Positions 8,800-20,900 of a stretch of DNA of 53,694 nt are shown here, piece after piece. The stretch covers positions 1 through 53,694 of the forward strand of contig JAFVXC010000040.1 of NCBI GenBank assembly GCA_017501345.1. Direction: 5' to 3'. The stretch comes from Clostridia bacterium. Lineage in GTDB: Bacteria; Bacillota_A; Clostridia; Oscillospirales; CAG-272. The notes beneath the pieces are model-generated. The model saw only the letters and a program-made list of their open reading frames with translations. It was not told the origin of the DNA and did no database searches. Every line of letters begins with the position of its first letter. Position 1 is the stretch's first letter. The translations under genes and the position numbers were made by a program.

Positions 8800-9855
8800 T
8801 TACCTCCTCATCTTGGGGTCAAGGGCGTCGCGCAGACCGTCACCGACAAAGTTGAAGCCGAGGACGGCGAGAATGATGCAGATGCCGGGAGGGCCCCAGA
8901 TATTGAAAAAGTTCTGAAGGATATAGGGATCGTTCGCCGAGTTGATCATCGTACCCCATGCGGCGTACTCGTCCGATGCGCCCAGTCCGAGGAAGGAAAG
9001 GGTCGCCTCGTAAAGGATCATACTGCCAAGGCTCATCGTCATCGAGACGATCAGCTGCGGCATAACGTTCGGCACGAGGTGCTTGAAGATCTTTCTCTTC
9101 GTCGAGTAGCCCATTGCCTCTGCGGCGACCATATATTCCTGCTCGCGGAGTGAGAGGATCTGACCTCTGACGAGGCGGGCGGTGCCCGACCACGAGATCA
9201 GTGTGAGGAATGCCATCAGGCAGTAGATGCGGTATTCCGACGGAACGGCGAGACCCTCGAGAAGGGTGTTGACGATCAGCATAACGGGAATGCCGGGGAG
9301 ACACATCAGAATGTCGCAAAGACGCATCAGGATGTTGTCAATCACACCCCCGAAGTAACCTGCAAGACCGCCGAAGATCACGCCGAAGAGGGTGATAACG
9401 AAGACTGCGAGGAAGCTGATCGTGAGCGATACGCGTCCGCCCGTCATCAGACGGGTGAGGTTATCACGTCCGCTGACGTCCGTGCCGAGAGGGTGCTCAG
9501 CGCTCGGCGGCGAGAGGCTGCTGAGCTCCTTACCGGTCTCGACGATCTGATAGAAGAGCACGGTTTCGCCGCTTTCGTTTGTGTAGTAGATCGGGTGCTT
9601 GTCGTAGTCGATCTTCATCGAGCGGTCGGTTTCGGATGAGCTCCAGAAGAGCGGCCCGACCCAGGAGAAGAGGAAGAGGGCTACGATCATAACGAGACCG
9701 ATGATGCTGAGCTTCGAGCGGAAGAAGCGGCGAAGGACCATCTGCGTCGGAGACATCAGACGCACGTTTTTGTCGAGCGGAGTCTCCTCCTCGAAGGAGG
9801 AGACGCTGCCTGCGCTCTCTTCGTCCTGCTCAAGGAGATTTTTGTTTTCTTCCAT
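8800..9855 (-). CDS. oppC: Oligopeptide ABC transporter permease OppC
   Basis: A 351-residue permease with an N-terminal cytosolic segment, a first transmembrane helix, an extracellular loop, and the BPD_transp_1 core. The EAA loop can be seen at EAMGYSTKRKIFKHLVPN, and the family segment SAEHPLGTDVSGRDNLTRL is typical of OppC/DppC. It forms the translocation channel with OppB. It is 17 bases downstream of oppB and its last bases contain the ribosome binding site of oppD. Confidence 0.93.
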   Translation of the reverse strand: MEENKNLLEQDEESAGSVSSFEEETPLDKNVRLMSPTQMVLRRFFRSKLSIIGLVMIVALFLFSWVGPLFWSSSETDRSMKIDYDKHPIYYTNESGETVLFYQIVETGKELSSLSPPSAEHPLGTDVSGRDNLTRLMTGGRVSLTISFLAVFVITLFGVIFGGLAGYFGGVIDNILMRLCDILMCLPGIPVMLIVNTLLEGLAVPSEYRIYCLMAFLTLISWSGTARLVRGQILSLREQEYMVAAEAMGYSTKRKIFKHLVPNVMPQLIVSMTMSLGSMILYEATLSFLGLGASDEYAAWGTMINSANDPYILQNFFNIWGPPGICIILAVLGFNFVGDGLRDALDPKMRR

Positions 9856-9872
9856 AATTAGTATGCACCTCC

Positions 9873-10880
9873 TTACGCCAGCTTGACCCTGGGGTCAACG
9901 ATCGCGTACGTCAGGTCTGCGAGCAGAACGCCGATGACGCTGAGGAGCGCGAGGAACATATTATATCCCATAATGAAGGGGATATCAGCCGCCATCATCG
10001 CTTGAAGCGCTATGTTACCGATACCGGGAAGATCGAAGATCTGCTCGGTGATGATCGCACCCGAGAAGAGTGACGGGAGAAGGCCTGCGAGGCTCGTTAC
10101 GATCGGGATGAGGGTGTTGCGGAAGGCGTGCTTGTAGATGACCTTGCTCTCCTTCAGACCCTTGGCACGCGCGGTGCGGATATAATCGGAGTTCAGAACC
10201 TCAAGCATATTCGTACGCGTCATACGCATACGGCTTCCGATGCTGAGGATCACCACCACTGCGATGGGCAGGATGAGATAGGGGATCTTGTCGGCAGTTT
10301 CCGCGATCATTCCCCCGAATGTGTCGGGGAAGGTTGCGGAAGTCGTTCCGAATCCTCCCGATGGGAGCCATCCGAGCTTCATCGCGAATACATATTTCGC
10401 GATCTGACCAAGGAAGAAGGAGGGGAGAGAGATACCGATCATAACAAGAACGGTCACGACGTAGTCGCGGATCGAATACTGATGCGTTGCCGCTGTAATA
10501 CCGAGCGGGATCGCGATCATAAATTCAAAGATCGTTGCGATCAGCGCTACTGCAAAGGAAACGCCCATATGCGATTTGATAACCTCAGTAACGGGCGATC
10601 CGTACTTAAAGGAGGTTCCGAAATCGAGTCTGCACATCGATTTGAACCAGCCGAGGTAGCCCTTGATGATGCCGAGGAAGGAATCGTCCTCAAGCCCATA
10701 GAGCGCCTTCATCGCATCGATCGTCTCCTGGGGGACCGTTGCGCCCCCTTGGTTCATAGCGGCAATTTTATTGTCGATGAAGCTTGAGGGCATACAACGG
10801 ATGAGAATGTAGATGATCAGAGATACACCGATCAGAATGAACACCGACAGTGCAAGTCTCTTCAGTATATATTTTAGCAT
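9873..10880 (-). CDS. oppB: Oligopeptide ABC transporter permease OppB
   Basis: A 335-residue permease. The N-terminus (MLKYILKRLALSVFILIGV) is the standard OppB/DppB first helix, the EAA-loop segment reads RAKGLKESKVIYKHAFRN, and the end DLTYAIVDPRVKLA matches the family's DPR(V/I) tail. It forms the heterodimeric pore with OppC. It lies 15 bases downstream of oppA and 17 upstream of oppC, so it belongs to the same transcript. Confidence 0.93.
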   Translation of the reverse strand: MLKYILKRLALSVFILIGVSLIIYILIRCMPSSFIDNKIAAMNQGGATVPQETIDAMKALYGLEDDSFLGIIKGYLGWFKSMCRLDFGTSFKYGSPVTEVIKSHMGVSFAVALIATIFEFMIAIPLGITAATHQYSIRDYVVTVLVMIGISLPSFFLGQIAKYVFAMKLGWLPSGGFGTTSATFPDTFGGMIAETADKIPYLILPIAVVVILSIGSRMRMTRTNMLEVLNSDYIRTARAKGLKESKVIYKHAFRNTLIPIVTSLAGLLPSLFSGAIITEQIFDLPGIGNIALQAMMAADIPFIMGYNMFLALLSVIGVLLADLTYAIVDPRVKLA

Positions 10881-10895
10881 AGCTTACTCCGAGTA

Positions 10896-13496
10896 TCAGC
10901 CGACGAATTCGATTTCCCAGATGTGATCGAGCGGTGAGGTGTAGGGATTCAGCTCAGAGGGGAGAGAGGCCGAGCTGATGACGCTCGAGTCGTATGCGTA
11001 AAGGGTCATACGCTGGTAGACGGGGAGCTCAACGGCAAGGTCGAGAACGTAGCCCATAGCCTCCTCGTAGAGAGCGGTACGGGTAGCCTGATCGTCGGTT
11101 GCACGAGCCTCGTCGATGATCTTGCTGAGGTCGTTCAGGATCTTGTTTTCCTCGGGATATGCTGCCTCGTTTGCAAGGATCTCACGGTAACCCCAGGCGA
11201 GAACGCTCGTTGCGGTGGAGTTCTTATGATAGACCTGATACATATCGGGGTCGATGGTGGAGCCCCAAGCGGCTGCCCAAACGGCGAGAGAGCCGGTCGA
11301 AAGCTTGGTGAGCGCCTGCGTGTCGGGGACGACCTCGATGTTCCATCCGCACTCGTTGAGGATCTCTGCGGCGTAGCGGAAGGTCTCGTAGGTCGGGTGG
11401 TCGGTCAGGTTAGAGCCTGCGATGGTGAAGGTGATCGAAAGCTCGCTGTCGCCTGCCGAAACGCCTGCCTGTGCCATATAGTCCTTGATCTGCGTCATAG
11501 CGGACTGCTTGCTGAACTGAAGGGCGGGATAGTCGTGCAGGTTGTCGCGGCTCGGGTTGCCGGAGCCGTCGGTCGGATAAGCCCAGCTTACCGTAGACAT
11601 CGGCCAGTAGATGGTCTTTGCCATACCCGTGCTGTAGTAGTTGAGCGCGAGGGAGGTGTCCATTGCGCTCATAATCGCCTTACGGAGATTGATGTTCGGA
11701 ATCTTGCCCGCGTTGATGCCGATGTAGCCGTAGCCGAGCTGCTCGGTGTACATTCTTTCGATACCCTTCGACTTCATCGAGTCGAGGCGAGTGATGTTAT
11801 TCTGCGTGTACTGAGGAGTCGCATAGTGGACCTGACCGGTAGAAAGTGCGTCGAGTGCGTTTGAAGCGCTGACGACCTGGTAACGGATGAGCTCGATCTT
11901 GGGCTGACCCATCAGGAAGCTGTCGTTTCTCTTGAAGTAGACGACGTTGTTCTTGAAGAACTCGGTACCTGCGGGGTTGTCGTTCTTTGCAGAGTCGGTA
12001 GCAACGTATGCGCCGGCTCCCATCGGAACCTTGATATTACGGGGAGACTGAATGACGTTCGTCATAAAGTCGAAGGAACCGTAGTCAACGCCGAACTTGT
12101 TGTTTGCGATATCGACGTCGTAGCCCTCTGCGTAGTAGTGCTGAGGAGCGACTGCGAATGCAAAGTTCCAGATCGCCTTGGGGTCAACGCCGTTGATGGT
12201 GATTTCGAGTACGTCGTACTCATTCGCATTCTTAACGGTACCGTCCTCGTTGTGCTCGTGCGCAACCGTATAGGTGCCGTTCTTGGCGGTAACGGTTTCG
12301 ACGTCGGTCGAGTGGCCGAGGGATACGATGCCCGAGATGTTCGGGATCGCGAGAGATCCGTCCTCGGAAACGTTTTCGTGCAGAATGACCTCCTTCGCCT
12401 TAGCGGTGAATTCGGTGGTCAGAGTCTGTGCGGTTGCCCAGTACTGGAGAATAACGTGCAGGTTCTGCTCAATCTGGGAGTTATAAACGTAATCGATCGC
12501 AGCCTCCTTGCTGTTTACAACGCTCGTGCTGTACTGAGGCGTGACCTTCTTGATCTGAGACTTGATGTCCTTGTTGTTTGCGTCCTTCTCGTACTCAACG
12601 GTGACGTAGCCCTCGTGGTACATAAAGCAGAAGACGGGATCGGAGAACTCCGGTACGTTCTTGTAGGGAGCCTCGGTGTAAGCGCTCTCTGCGCTGACGT
12701 AGTCGGTCTCAAGCTCCTTCTTGAAGAGCTCAAGAGCGCGCTGGTAGTCCTTCAGAAGCTGATCGTTCGTGACCGAATCGGCGTTATTCGAAACGGCTTC
12801 CTTATAGCCCGAGGAGAGCGAGTGGCCCTTGATGGCATTTACCATCGTGTCGTAGTCTGCCTGATAGGAGCCCGCAGTAGCGGTCGTGCCGACTGCCTTG
12901 AAGAGGTTGATCAGCTCATTGAGACGGTTCTTTGCGCGTGCCGATGCCGCCTCGGAGATCACGTCGTCGGTGTCGCTTGATCCCGAGCTGATGGTCTGCG
13001 TGCGGTAGTCGGTAAGACCGACGATATCGGTGGAGTACATCGTCGACGAGCCGGTGTAGACGGGGTCAAGGTAGACGTAGAGATTGAACAGGACGTCCTC
13101 CATCGTAAGAGGGTGTCCGTCCGAGTAGGTGATGCCGTTCTTCAAAACGAAGGTGTATACGGTCTGATTCTTCTCGCTGTCGTAGCTTTGGATCATATCC
13201 TTGACAACGACAGCCTCGTCATCACCGCAGGCAGGCGTGACCTTGCCGTCGGCATAGCCGTAGGTGAGCATCGAGATCTGTGTCATCGATACGATGGTGC
13301 TGTCCGCACCGGTGGTGGAATAGAAGGGGTTGAAGAGTCCGTCGAGGCTCTCGGTCATTATGACGAGCGCGTCGGGCTTCGCGCCTCCGCCGTTACCCGA
13401 GCAGCCGGCGAGCAGCACGAGGGTGCTGAGACACATAAGCGCTGCGAGGAACAGGGCAGTAGCTCTTTTCTTGATAGAGATCTTTCTTTGCTTCAT
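10896..13496 (-). CDS. oppA: Oligopeptide-binding lipoprotein OppA (outsized)
   Basis: An 866-residue solute-binding protein family 5 lipoprotein. I use the ATG preceded by GGAGG (11 bases upstream); an earlier in-frame ATG has no ribosome binding site. The signal peptide ends in LLAGC with the lipidated Cys at residue 32. Family features are visible: 'FVLKNGITYSDGHPLTMEDVLFNLYVYLD' begins the SBP_bac_5 core in pieces, and the C-terminal lobe carries NINLRKAIMSAMD and 'IIDEARATDDQATRTALYEEA'. Most OppA proteins are about 540-600 residues. The extra roughly 270 residues lie mainly between the first core segment and residue 500 and are rich in Ala/Ser/Asp/Asn. It should capture peptides outside the membrane and hand them to OppBC. 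It sits 52 bases downstream of the 455-residue lipoprotein gene, with no separate promoter seen. Confidence 0.9.
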   Translation of the reverse strand: MKQRKISIKKRATALFLAALMCLSTLVLLAGCSGNGGGAKPDALVIMTESLDGLFNPFYSTTGADSTIVSMTQISMLTYGYADGKVTPACGDDEAVVVKDMIQSYDSEKNQTVYTFVLKNGITYSDGHPLTMEDVLFNLYVYLDPVYTGSSTMYSTDIVGLTDYRTQTISSGSSDTDDVISEAASARAKNRLNELINLFKAVGTTATAGSYQADYDTMVNAIKGHSLSSGYKEAVSNNADSVTNDQLLKDYQRALELFKKELETDYVSAESAYTEAPYKNVPEFSDPVFCFMYHEGYVTVEYEKDANNKDIKSQIKKVTPQYSTSVVNSKEAAIDYVYNSQIEQNLHVILQYWATAQTLTTEFTAKAKEVILHENVSEDGSLAIPNISGIVSLGHSTDVETVTAKNGTYTVAHEHNEDGTVKNANEYDVLEITINGVDPKAIWNFAFAVAPQHYYAEGYDVDIANNKFGVDYGSFDFMTNVIQSPRNIKVPMGAGAYVATDSAKNDNPAGTEFFKNNVVYFKRNDSFLMGQPKIELIRYQVVSASNALDALSTGQVHYATPQYTQNNITRLDSMKSKGIERMYTEQLGYGYIGINAGKIPNINLRKAIMSAMDTSLALNYYSTGMAKTIYWPMSTVSWAYPTDGSGNPSRDNLHDYPALQFSKQSAMTQIKDYMAQAGVSAGDSELSITFTIAGSNLTDHPTYETFRYAAEILNECGWNIEVVPDTQALTKLSTGSLAVWAAAWGSTIDPDMYQVYHKNSTATSVLAWGYREILANEAAYPEENKILNDLSKIIDEARATDDQATRTALYEEAMGYVLDLAVELPVYQRMTLYAYDSSVISSASLPSELNPYTSPLDHIWEIEFVG

Positions 13497-13548
13497 TTTG
13501 TTTATATCCTCCATAAATGATTCACAAATATAACGCCAAAGGTCGCGG

Positions 13549-14916
13549 TCAGCCCGCCGAGAAGGAAAGCTCGACCGATCCGTCGGCATTCACGGTGAGC
13601 GAGAGCTTCTCGGAAGCCTCGGGTGTGACACTGCAGGTGATTTCCGTGAGATCGACTCCGCCCGTGACACCGTTGCCCGAAAGGAGACCGATCTGGTACT
13701 CATCCGACGGGTAGCAGGCGTCGCTGATCAGAAGCGAGCCCGAGACCGTTACGTCCGAAAGAGTGGTCGTTTCTGCGATCGTTCCTGCGAGAAGACCGAA
13801 GGTCGGTGCAGCAACGCGCGAGCCGACATTCAGCGTATAGGTTACGTTCTCAAAGGTAAGGTCCTCGACCCTCGCATTGCCGTCGAGCGCACCGAAGAGG
13901 CCGCCGCGGGACTGGGAGATGTCGGTCTGGATCGCATTGATGTTTGAGAAGGTATGACCGTTTCCGAGGATAGTTCCCGTAAAGACGCCCTTTGAGAGGC
14001 CCGCATTCCAGACCATCCCGGAGAAATCGAGATCGGCACAGATGATGTAGCTGCCGTCGATGCGGCTGTTCTGGATGAACTGTTCAGCTGTGTGGATCTT
14101 GAACCAGGTGCCTTCCGTCCATCTCGTGTAGACCTTGAAGGTGCTTTTAGTCGACACACCGGTCTCGTAATCAATCGTGCCCGTGAGGGTCTCAGTCAGG
14201 GGGGTCTTCATTTCGGCGTCGAGGTATGCACTGTCAAAGGTCATACCCTCGCGCTTCGGGAAATTTCCCATATCCATCTTACCCGTCTTGTCATTCCAGG
14301 ACGGAACCTCGAGCGAGACCATCTGCGCGGTGTCGTAAAGCGTCATCTCACCGGTCGTTGCGTCGGGAGCGTAGAGCTCGAATACGTAGTACGGGACCCA
14401 CGCCGCGTAAAGCGTCATAACCGGGGTGTCAGAGCTTGTTTTTGCGTCTGCCGCAACCGTCAGAACGTCCTTGTCGAAGTCCCATCTGTTCTTATAGACG
14501 TAGCCCTGCTCTCTGCCTGATGCGGAGGTCGGTATGCCGTATTCGTCAAGCGCGTTGCCGCTTCCGTCAACACGGAGCGTACGCTCTGCGTACCAGCCCA
14601 CGAAGATGTAGCCGTTTCTCGAGATCGAGAAGGCGCTCTCCTTACCGCGGAGCGGGTCGTCTGGGGAGAGAAGGGAAAATTCCTTCTCTCCCTTTGCATT
14701 GGTTTTTGCGTTGTCGGGGTTGAATACGTCAACCACGGTGACGTTGTTGGTGCCTGCGAACACACCGCCGTTGGCGTCGTATTTTACGCTTACGGTGTAG
14801 CCCTCGTCGTCGAGAGCGGGATAGGGGGCATCCCATTCGTTTCCGCAGGCGGTGCAGCAGAGACCCAAAAGCAGGATCAGACCTGCTGCTGTCAGAAGCT
14901 TCATTCGTTTTTTCAT
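13549..14916 (-). CDS. Surface lipoprotein with InlB B-repeat-like and GLUG-like modules
   Basis: Predicted 455-residue lipoprotein with lipobox CTAC (Cys at residue 24). The N-terminal half carries Listeria-Bacteroides (InlB B / Flg_new) repeat features: VKYDANGG at the start of one repeat and 'GYIFVGWYAER' at its end, then a looser second copy ('YTRWTEGTWF'). The C-terminal half has the segment GNGHTFSNINAI followed by GGLFGALDGNARVEDLTFEN, typical of GLUG/right-handed beta-helix repeats. These modules are adhesive or structural in other Firmicutes. The gene lies between the giant subtilase (18-base gap) and oppA (52-base gap) in one operon, so a role in presenting or handling extracellular protein substrate is plausible, but only inferred from position. 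Confidence 0.8.
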   Translation of the reverse strand: MKKRMKLLTAAGLILLLGLCCTACGNEWDAPYPALDDEGYTVSVKYDANGGVFAGTNNVTVVDVFNPDNAKTNAKGEKEFSLLSPDDPLRGKESAFSISRNGYIFVGWYAERTLRVDGSGNALDEYGIPTSASGREQGYVYKNRWDFDKDVLTVAADAKTSSDTPVMTLYAAWVPYYVFELYAPDATTGEMTLYDTAQMVSLEVPSWNDKTGKMDMGNFPKREGMTFDSAYLDAEMKTPLTETLTGTIDYETGVSTKSTFKVYTRWTEGTWFKIHTAEQFIQNSRIDGSYIICADLDFSGMVWNAGLSKGVFTGTILGNGHTFSNINAIQTDISQSRGGLFGALDGNARVEDLTFENVTYTLNVGSRVAAPTFGLLAGTIAETTTLSDVTVSGSLLISDACYPSDEYQIGLLSGNGVTGGVDLTEITCSVTPEASEKLSLTVNADGSVELSFSAG

Positions 14917-14934
14917 AGCATTTCTCCGAAATCC

Positions 14935-17900
14935 TTAGACCTCGTCCGACTGCACCGAGGGCGTTTCGGTTGTATTGTCGTCGGGGGCGTCGGGGGTATT
15001 CTCGGGTGTCTCCTCGGTCGGCGCGGGATCCGCGGTGGGCGTGATCTCGCTTATCTCGGAAGACTCCGCCGCAGGCGTGATGTCACCGCTTTCGGGAATC
15101 CTTTCAGCGGAAACGGTCTCGATACGGTCGGACGCCTCCTCCTCGGAGGCAGTGGCGTTTTCCTCGGACGGAGCCTCTACGGAAGCAGCTTCGTCCTCGG
15201 ACGAGGATTTTTCAGTGTCGTCGACAGAATCGGTCGGCGTTTCTTCGGTCGGGGCGCTCTCATCGCTTGACGTGCCGAATCTCTGCTTTGACAGAAGGAT
15301 CGCAAATACGATCACGACAACTGCGAGACAGCCCGTAACGGCAGAGAGGATCAGAATGACGACGAGAATCGGGTCAAGAGGCTCGTCCTTCGGAGTATCG
15401 GAGGATCCCGGATCATCCGTGTCGTCACCCTTTTCGAGATACTCGAGGTCGCTGATACGCTTTTCAGCCTGTGTCAGCTTTGCGTAGTTGGTGACCAGAG
15501 CGCGCTGCTCAAGGGTGGAGATCAGGCTGTAGGCTGCGCGGGCAGCGGTAACGAGCGGTTTGTCCGCAAGGGATACCGTGTCGGGCAGAAGGTCGATCGC
15601 CTTGATTGCCGCGAGCGTGATCGAATCAGCCGCCGCCGCACCGTCGATAACGGTGTCAAAGTACTGCGCGAGGATGAAGGAGTCGTAATTCTTGCCGTTT
15701 GCGGGACGGATCATCGTGAGCTTACTTTCGACGTAGCCGATGTAATCCACGAAGCTTGCGCCGTAGTAGGTCGAGGTGGGGACATCGGCGGCGTTCCACA
15801 TAAAGTAATCGACGATTCCGATGCCCTCCTTTTCGATGATATTTCCGTTTGCGTCGGAGAAGGTGTACTTTCCGCGCGCGGGAATATGATCGCCCGAGGC
15901 GAAGTACATATAGTCGTATTCCTCTTCAAGAATGGGGGAAACGTAGCTTGAGAAGGAGATAACCTTCAGAGCGTCACAGCCGTAAAATGCCTTGTGGCCG
16001 ATTGCCGCGACGGTATGGGGAAGGATGACCTGGGTGACCGAGTCGCATTCCGCAAAAGCCATCGCGCTGATGCGGACGGTATCCTTTGCAACGGTGACGA
16101 CCGAAGTGTCTCCCGCATAGGAGATCAGCTCAAGACCGTTCGGCACGACGCGATAGAGCAGTCCGTCAATGACGCAAACGCTGTCGCTGATGTCGTAGGT
16201 GTAGATCTCGGTCTTGTATTCCGTGCCGTTAAACTCGACGGTTTCCTCCGTGGAGAACGAGGGCAGGATGCAGTATGCGAAGGGATTGTCCCCAAGAGAC
16301 GTGAGAAGCGGACCGAGGGTGACCTTGAAGGCAGTTGCTCTTTCCTTGAGGAAGGCGTGCTGACCGATCGACTCGGCGCAGGTGAGGTCGATCTCGGTGA
16401 TCGCGGTGTATGCAAAGGCATAATCGCCGATCACGGGAGAGAATTCGACGTTTACGGGAGCAACGAGGGCGGAGCAGTATGCAAACGCACCCTCCTCGAT
16501 CGCCGTTCCGCGGATCCGCTCGGGCAGAGGCTCTTCCTCGGTGCCGTTTTCGTCTGTGGTGTCATCAGGATCGACGTCTGCATCGGGCTCGGTATCGGAA
16601 TCTGCATCGGTGTCCGCCGTGGTATCGGTGTCGGGCTCGGTGCTTTCGGAGTCCTCCTCTTCGGGCTCTTCCTCAATGACGGGGAATTCGCCCTCCTTCA
16701 GGGTGACGGAGGTGAGCTTGTCGCAGTAAGCGAAGGCGTAGCTACCGACCGTTTCGGCGCTTGAGAGGTCGATCTCGGTGAGAGCTGCCGCCTCGAATGC
16801 GCGTACTCCGATCGAGGTGATGCCCGAAAGATCAATGCTCGAGAGCGAAGCGCAAAGGTTGAATGCGCCCTCGGGGATCACGGTGATGTCATCGGAAAGC
16901 GTGACCGTCTTGAGCTCGCGGCAGTATGCGAACGCATAGTCGCCGAGAGAGGTGAGAGCGGAGAGATTCACGCTCGTGAGATCTGCGGCGTGGTAGCTAT
17001 AGATGTAATTTCCGTCCTCATCGATCGCGGAGGAGCTCCAGGAGCTGTCGTTCGCCATAAAGAGAACGTCACCCGAGAAGGCGTTTGCACCGATGGAAAC
17101 GACCGCAGAAAGGTCGATTTCCTTAAGGGAGGAGTTGTTGTAGAATGCGTACTCGCCGATCGTTGCGTTCTTACCGAGCGTGATGCTTTCAAGCTGTGCG
17201 GCACCGGAGAAGGCGTGCGCGCCGATCACTGCGTTGTCTCCGATCGAGAGCGACTCGATCGGGGAAAGATATACATAGTAGTAGACTCTCTTTTCGGTAC
17301 CGCGATCGGTATTAACCGTATAGAAGCTGTAGGTCCAGTTGTGGTCACTGTCGAGATAGAATGCGTAGTCCCCGATCGTGACGTCGTTTCCGATCGTAAC
17401 GGTGTGGAGAGACTTGCAGTCCGAGAACGCGCCCTTTCCGACGGTCATACCGCTCGGAATCGTGACCGACTCAAGGGCAGTGCCCGCAAAGGCGTAGTCG
17501 CCGAGCACCTTGACTGCAGAAAGCGCGGGGTGTGCGGTGAGAGCGGTTTTATAGAAGGCGTAAGAGCCGATCTCCGTCAGGGCTCCGAAGGAGGTAGCCT
17601 CCAGCTTCGTGCAGCCCGCAAAGGCGTAGTCGCCGATCGCGGTGACCGAGGGAGCTGTGATCGAGGTCAGCTTCGTGCAGCCCGAGAAGGCGCCGCTTCC
17701 GATCGAAACGATCTTGCTGTCGCTGAGTGTGAAGTCCCCTGAGAATGCCGGGGCGACCAGAACAAGCTCGGTTCCTTCCTTATTGGTTATATAGGATGCG
17801 TTTGCCTTGAAGGCTTGGTTGCTCGCGTCGATATTAAACGACGTCAGCGCGGTTCCGCTGAACGCATATTCGCCGAGGACGGCAACGTCCTTTCCGAGAT

Positions 17901-20900
17901 TGATCGAAGCGAGACTCGAGCATCCGCTGAATGCACCGCGGCTGACGACTGCCGTATTGATCGTGACCTCGGTGAGTGCTTTACAATCCGCAAAGGTGTA
18001 TGCACCGATCTTCACAAAATCTGCGTTGATGTTCAGCTTCGCGAGCGAAGTGCAGCCCGCAAAGGCGTATGCGCCGACCGACTGAGAAACCTTCGAGAGG
18101 GTAACCTCGTCAAGGTTCTCGTTATACGCAAAGGCGTAATCCGCGATCGCGACTGCGCTGTCGAGGGAGATCTTTCCATCAAGCTTGCAGCCGTAGAAGG
18201 CAGCACGGTTCAGGAATTTGACGTTCTCAAGTCCCTCGACCGCAACGAGTGAGGTACAGCCGTAGAATGCTCCCTGATCGATACGCTCAAGTGTGGAGGG
18301 CAGCACGACGCGCTTCAGCGCAGTGAGATTTGCGAACGCATAGGCGTTGATGGTCTTGACGCCCTCGGGGATGATGACCTCCTCGATGGTGTCGTCACCG
18401 ATGTACCAGAGCTTCATCGATTCGGGCTCGTACTTAGTGATCTCGTCGGGATTCTTGTCGATGTATTCGAAGTTGGAGAATGCGTATTGACCGATCTCGG
18501 TGAGGGAGAGCCGCTTCGGGAGCTCGACCTTGCCGCCGTTGCCGAAATAGTTCGTCAGGATCGAGCCGTTCGTGACGTAGGGATCCTTGACCTCAACGCT
18601 GATCGTCTTTGAGTAATATGTGCTCTTTCCGTCGAGCAGGACGCGGACGGAGATCGAGCCGTAGCCCTTTGCCACTGCCGTGATCTTTCCGTTTTCGTCG
18701 ACCGTGACGATGGACTTGTTGCTCGATTCGAATACTACCTCAGTGTCATTCGGGAAGAAGGCATCGAGGATATAGCGAAGCGTTACCTCCTCGGAGGGGA
18801 AGAGCGTCAGCGAATAGGCGTCGGAGACGAATTTCCGCTGGTCTCCCGTAAGACCGATGTCGCGGTCCTCACTTGCAATAAAGTAGAAGGCTCTGTCGAC
18901 GTCATATCCCGTCAAAGTGAAGTTGTCCACAACGGGCTTGTCGTACTTCTTGTAGCCCTCGTCGTCTTCACCGAGAACCGTGACAGCAATCGTCGTCTGC
19001 TTCTTGCTCACGGGATCTCTTGCGATCACGCGCGCAGTGCCGGGGGCAACGCCAACGAGGGTGTTGTTGACAACGCGAGCGACCTCACCGCTTGCGGGAA
19101 CGGTGCAGTAGTAATCAAGGAGTGTCGACCATTCGGAATCGGGATAAACGAGGGGGGAGAGATCGAAGAGCTCGTTCGGGCTGATCACAATCTCCTCCTC
19201 TGCAAAGCAAAGGTCGAGGAACTCGTCGGGAAGCTCGATCTCGTAGGTCGCTGAGTTCAGGGCGTAGTCGTAGCAAGCAACGGTAAAGGTGTTACGGTTG
19301 GTCGCGTTTTTCTTGATCTCGTCGATGTAATCGGTGAGCTCGTATACCACGTAGGAGGTAGAGTTAAAGGAGGAGTATACGGGCGTCATATAGTGATCGA
19401 ACGCCTGAAGGATATATCCCGTGCCGTCATCGGCAAGACCGACGTAGCCGGGCTGGAGGCACATCGCGTAGTGATTGTCGTAGACCGACATCTTCGCGTA
19501 GTAGCGGAGCTCCTTTGAGGAGCTGTCATATTCGGTGTAGAATTCGCAATCGGTGACTGCGGGCGCCTCAAAGTCCGCAACGATCGGGAACTCGAACACG
19601 TTGTTGTCGTTGTTTGCCTCGCCACCGTCGCCGTACGGCGTGTATGCCTGAAGTCTTACGGTGTAGGAGGTGTTGTTTTTCAGCGCGTGGTCGATTGCGC
19701 TGAATTCGATATCGACGTTCGCAGGGAAGATCGATCCACCCTCGCTGTACGATTTGCGAATCTGCTCATCGACGGTCTCGAAGACGACCTCGCCCGTCAC
19801 GTCATCGGTGATCGTGACGACGACCTTATCGCAGTTGCGAAGCAGACCCGCCCAAACGTAACGGAGGGAGTTGATGGTATCCGCCTGATTCGAAAGCGCG
19901 TTGTGCTTTGCGTCAGCCGCGATCTGTGTCGCGGAGGGATCCTGGAAGAAGTAGTAAGAGCCGAGGTAGCTGACGTAGTCGCTGTACATACCGCCGATCG
20001 GACGGGATGCGTATGCGTCTGCCATCGTTTTGTCCTCGGGGTCGATCGAGTTGTCGATCTCGTCCTTGTTGGTATCGTAGTAGGAGAGGTCGAAGATCGG
20101 AGCCTCGGTCCAGTCGCCGTAGAAGGCGAGGTAGGGAACGCTGAGGCTTACCTCGGTACCCTCGGTCGCGGTGAGCACGACGAAGCCCTCGACGTACATA
20201 CCGTTTTCAAAGGAGGTGTCGAGATACTGCTTGTCGCTGTCGCTGAGCGTGACCGTCAGCGTGACCGTTGCGGTCTGACCTGCTGCTACTGTGACGTTCT
20301 GTCCGTTCAGCGTGCCGCTCGTGACAGAGGTGATGTCGACCTTTGCGCCCTCGAGGATATAGCCCTCCTCGGTAACGGTCGTTTCGCCGCGGCTTGTCTT
20401 GGTGTCGCTGACGCCCTCGGTCATAACGTAGGTCGAAAGATCGTAGGAGAGGGCGGTCTTTCCGAAGTTCTTGATCGCAAATTTCAGTGTGTAGACGCCG
20501 TTCTTGTCGGGGTCGTCACCAAGCTCGATCTTGGACTTGTCCATTTCCGAGCCGTTTTCGCGGTCGTAGGTGATGATGTATGCAGTGGTTGCGGTGCAGT
20601 TATCGAGATTTGCAAGTCCTGCGCCCTGCTTGCGGACCGAATAGGGAAGTCCGTTCTTTGCAAGCAGGATATCCGCAGAGGACATCATAAGCTGATTGAC
20701 GAGTGCCGTTACACCGACGGGGTCGCCCGAAAGTCCGGGGAAGCTTTCCTGGACGTACTGACGCAGGAGTGCGGTGACGCCCGAAATGTTCGGCGTAGCC
20801 ATCGAGGTTCCCGAGATCTTGTCGTAGGATTGACCGGGGACTGCCGAATAGATCGATCCGCCGTGTGCGGTGATCTCGGGCTTGATCTCAAGGGACGGGC

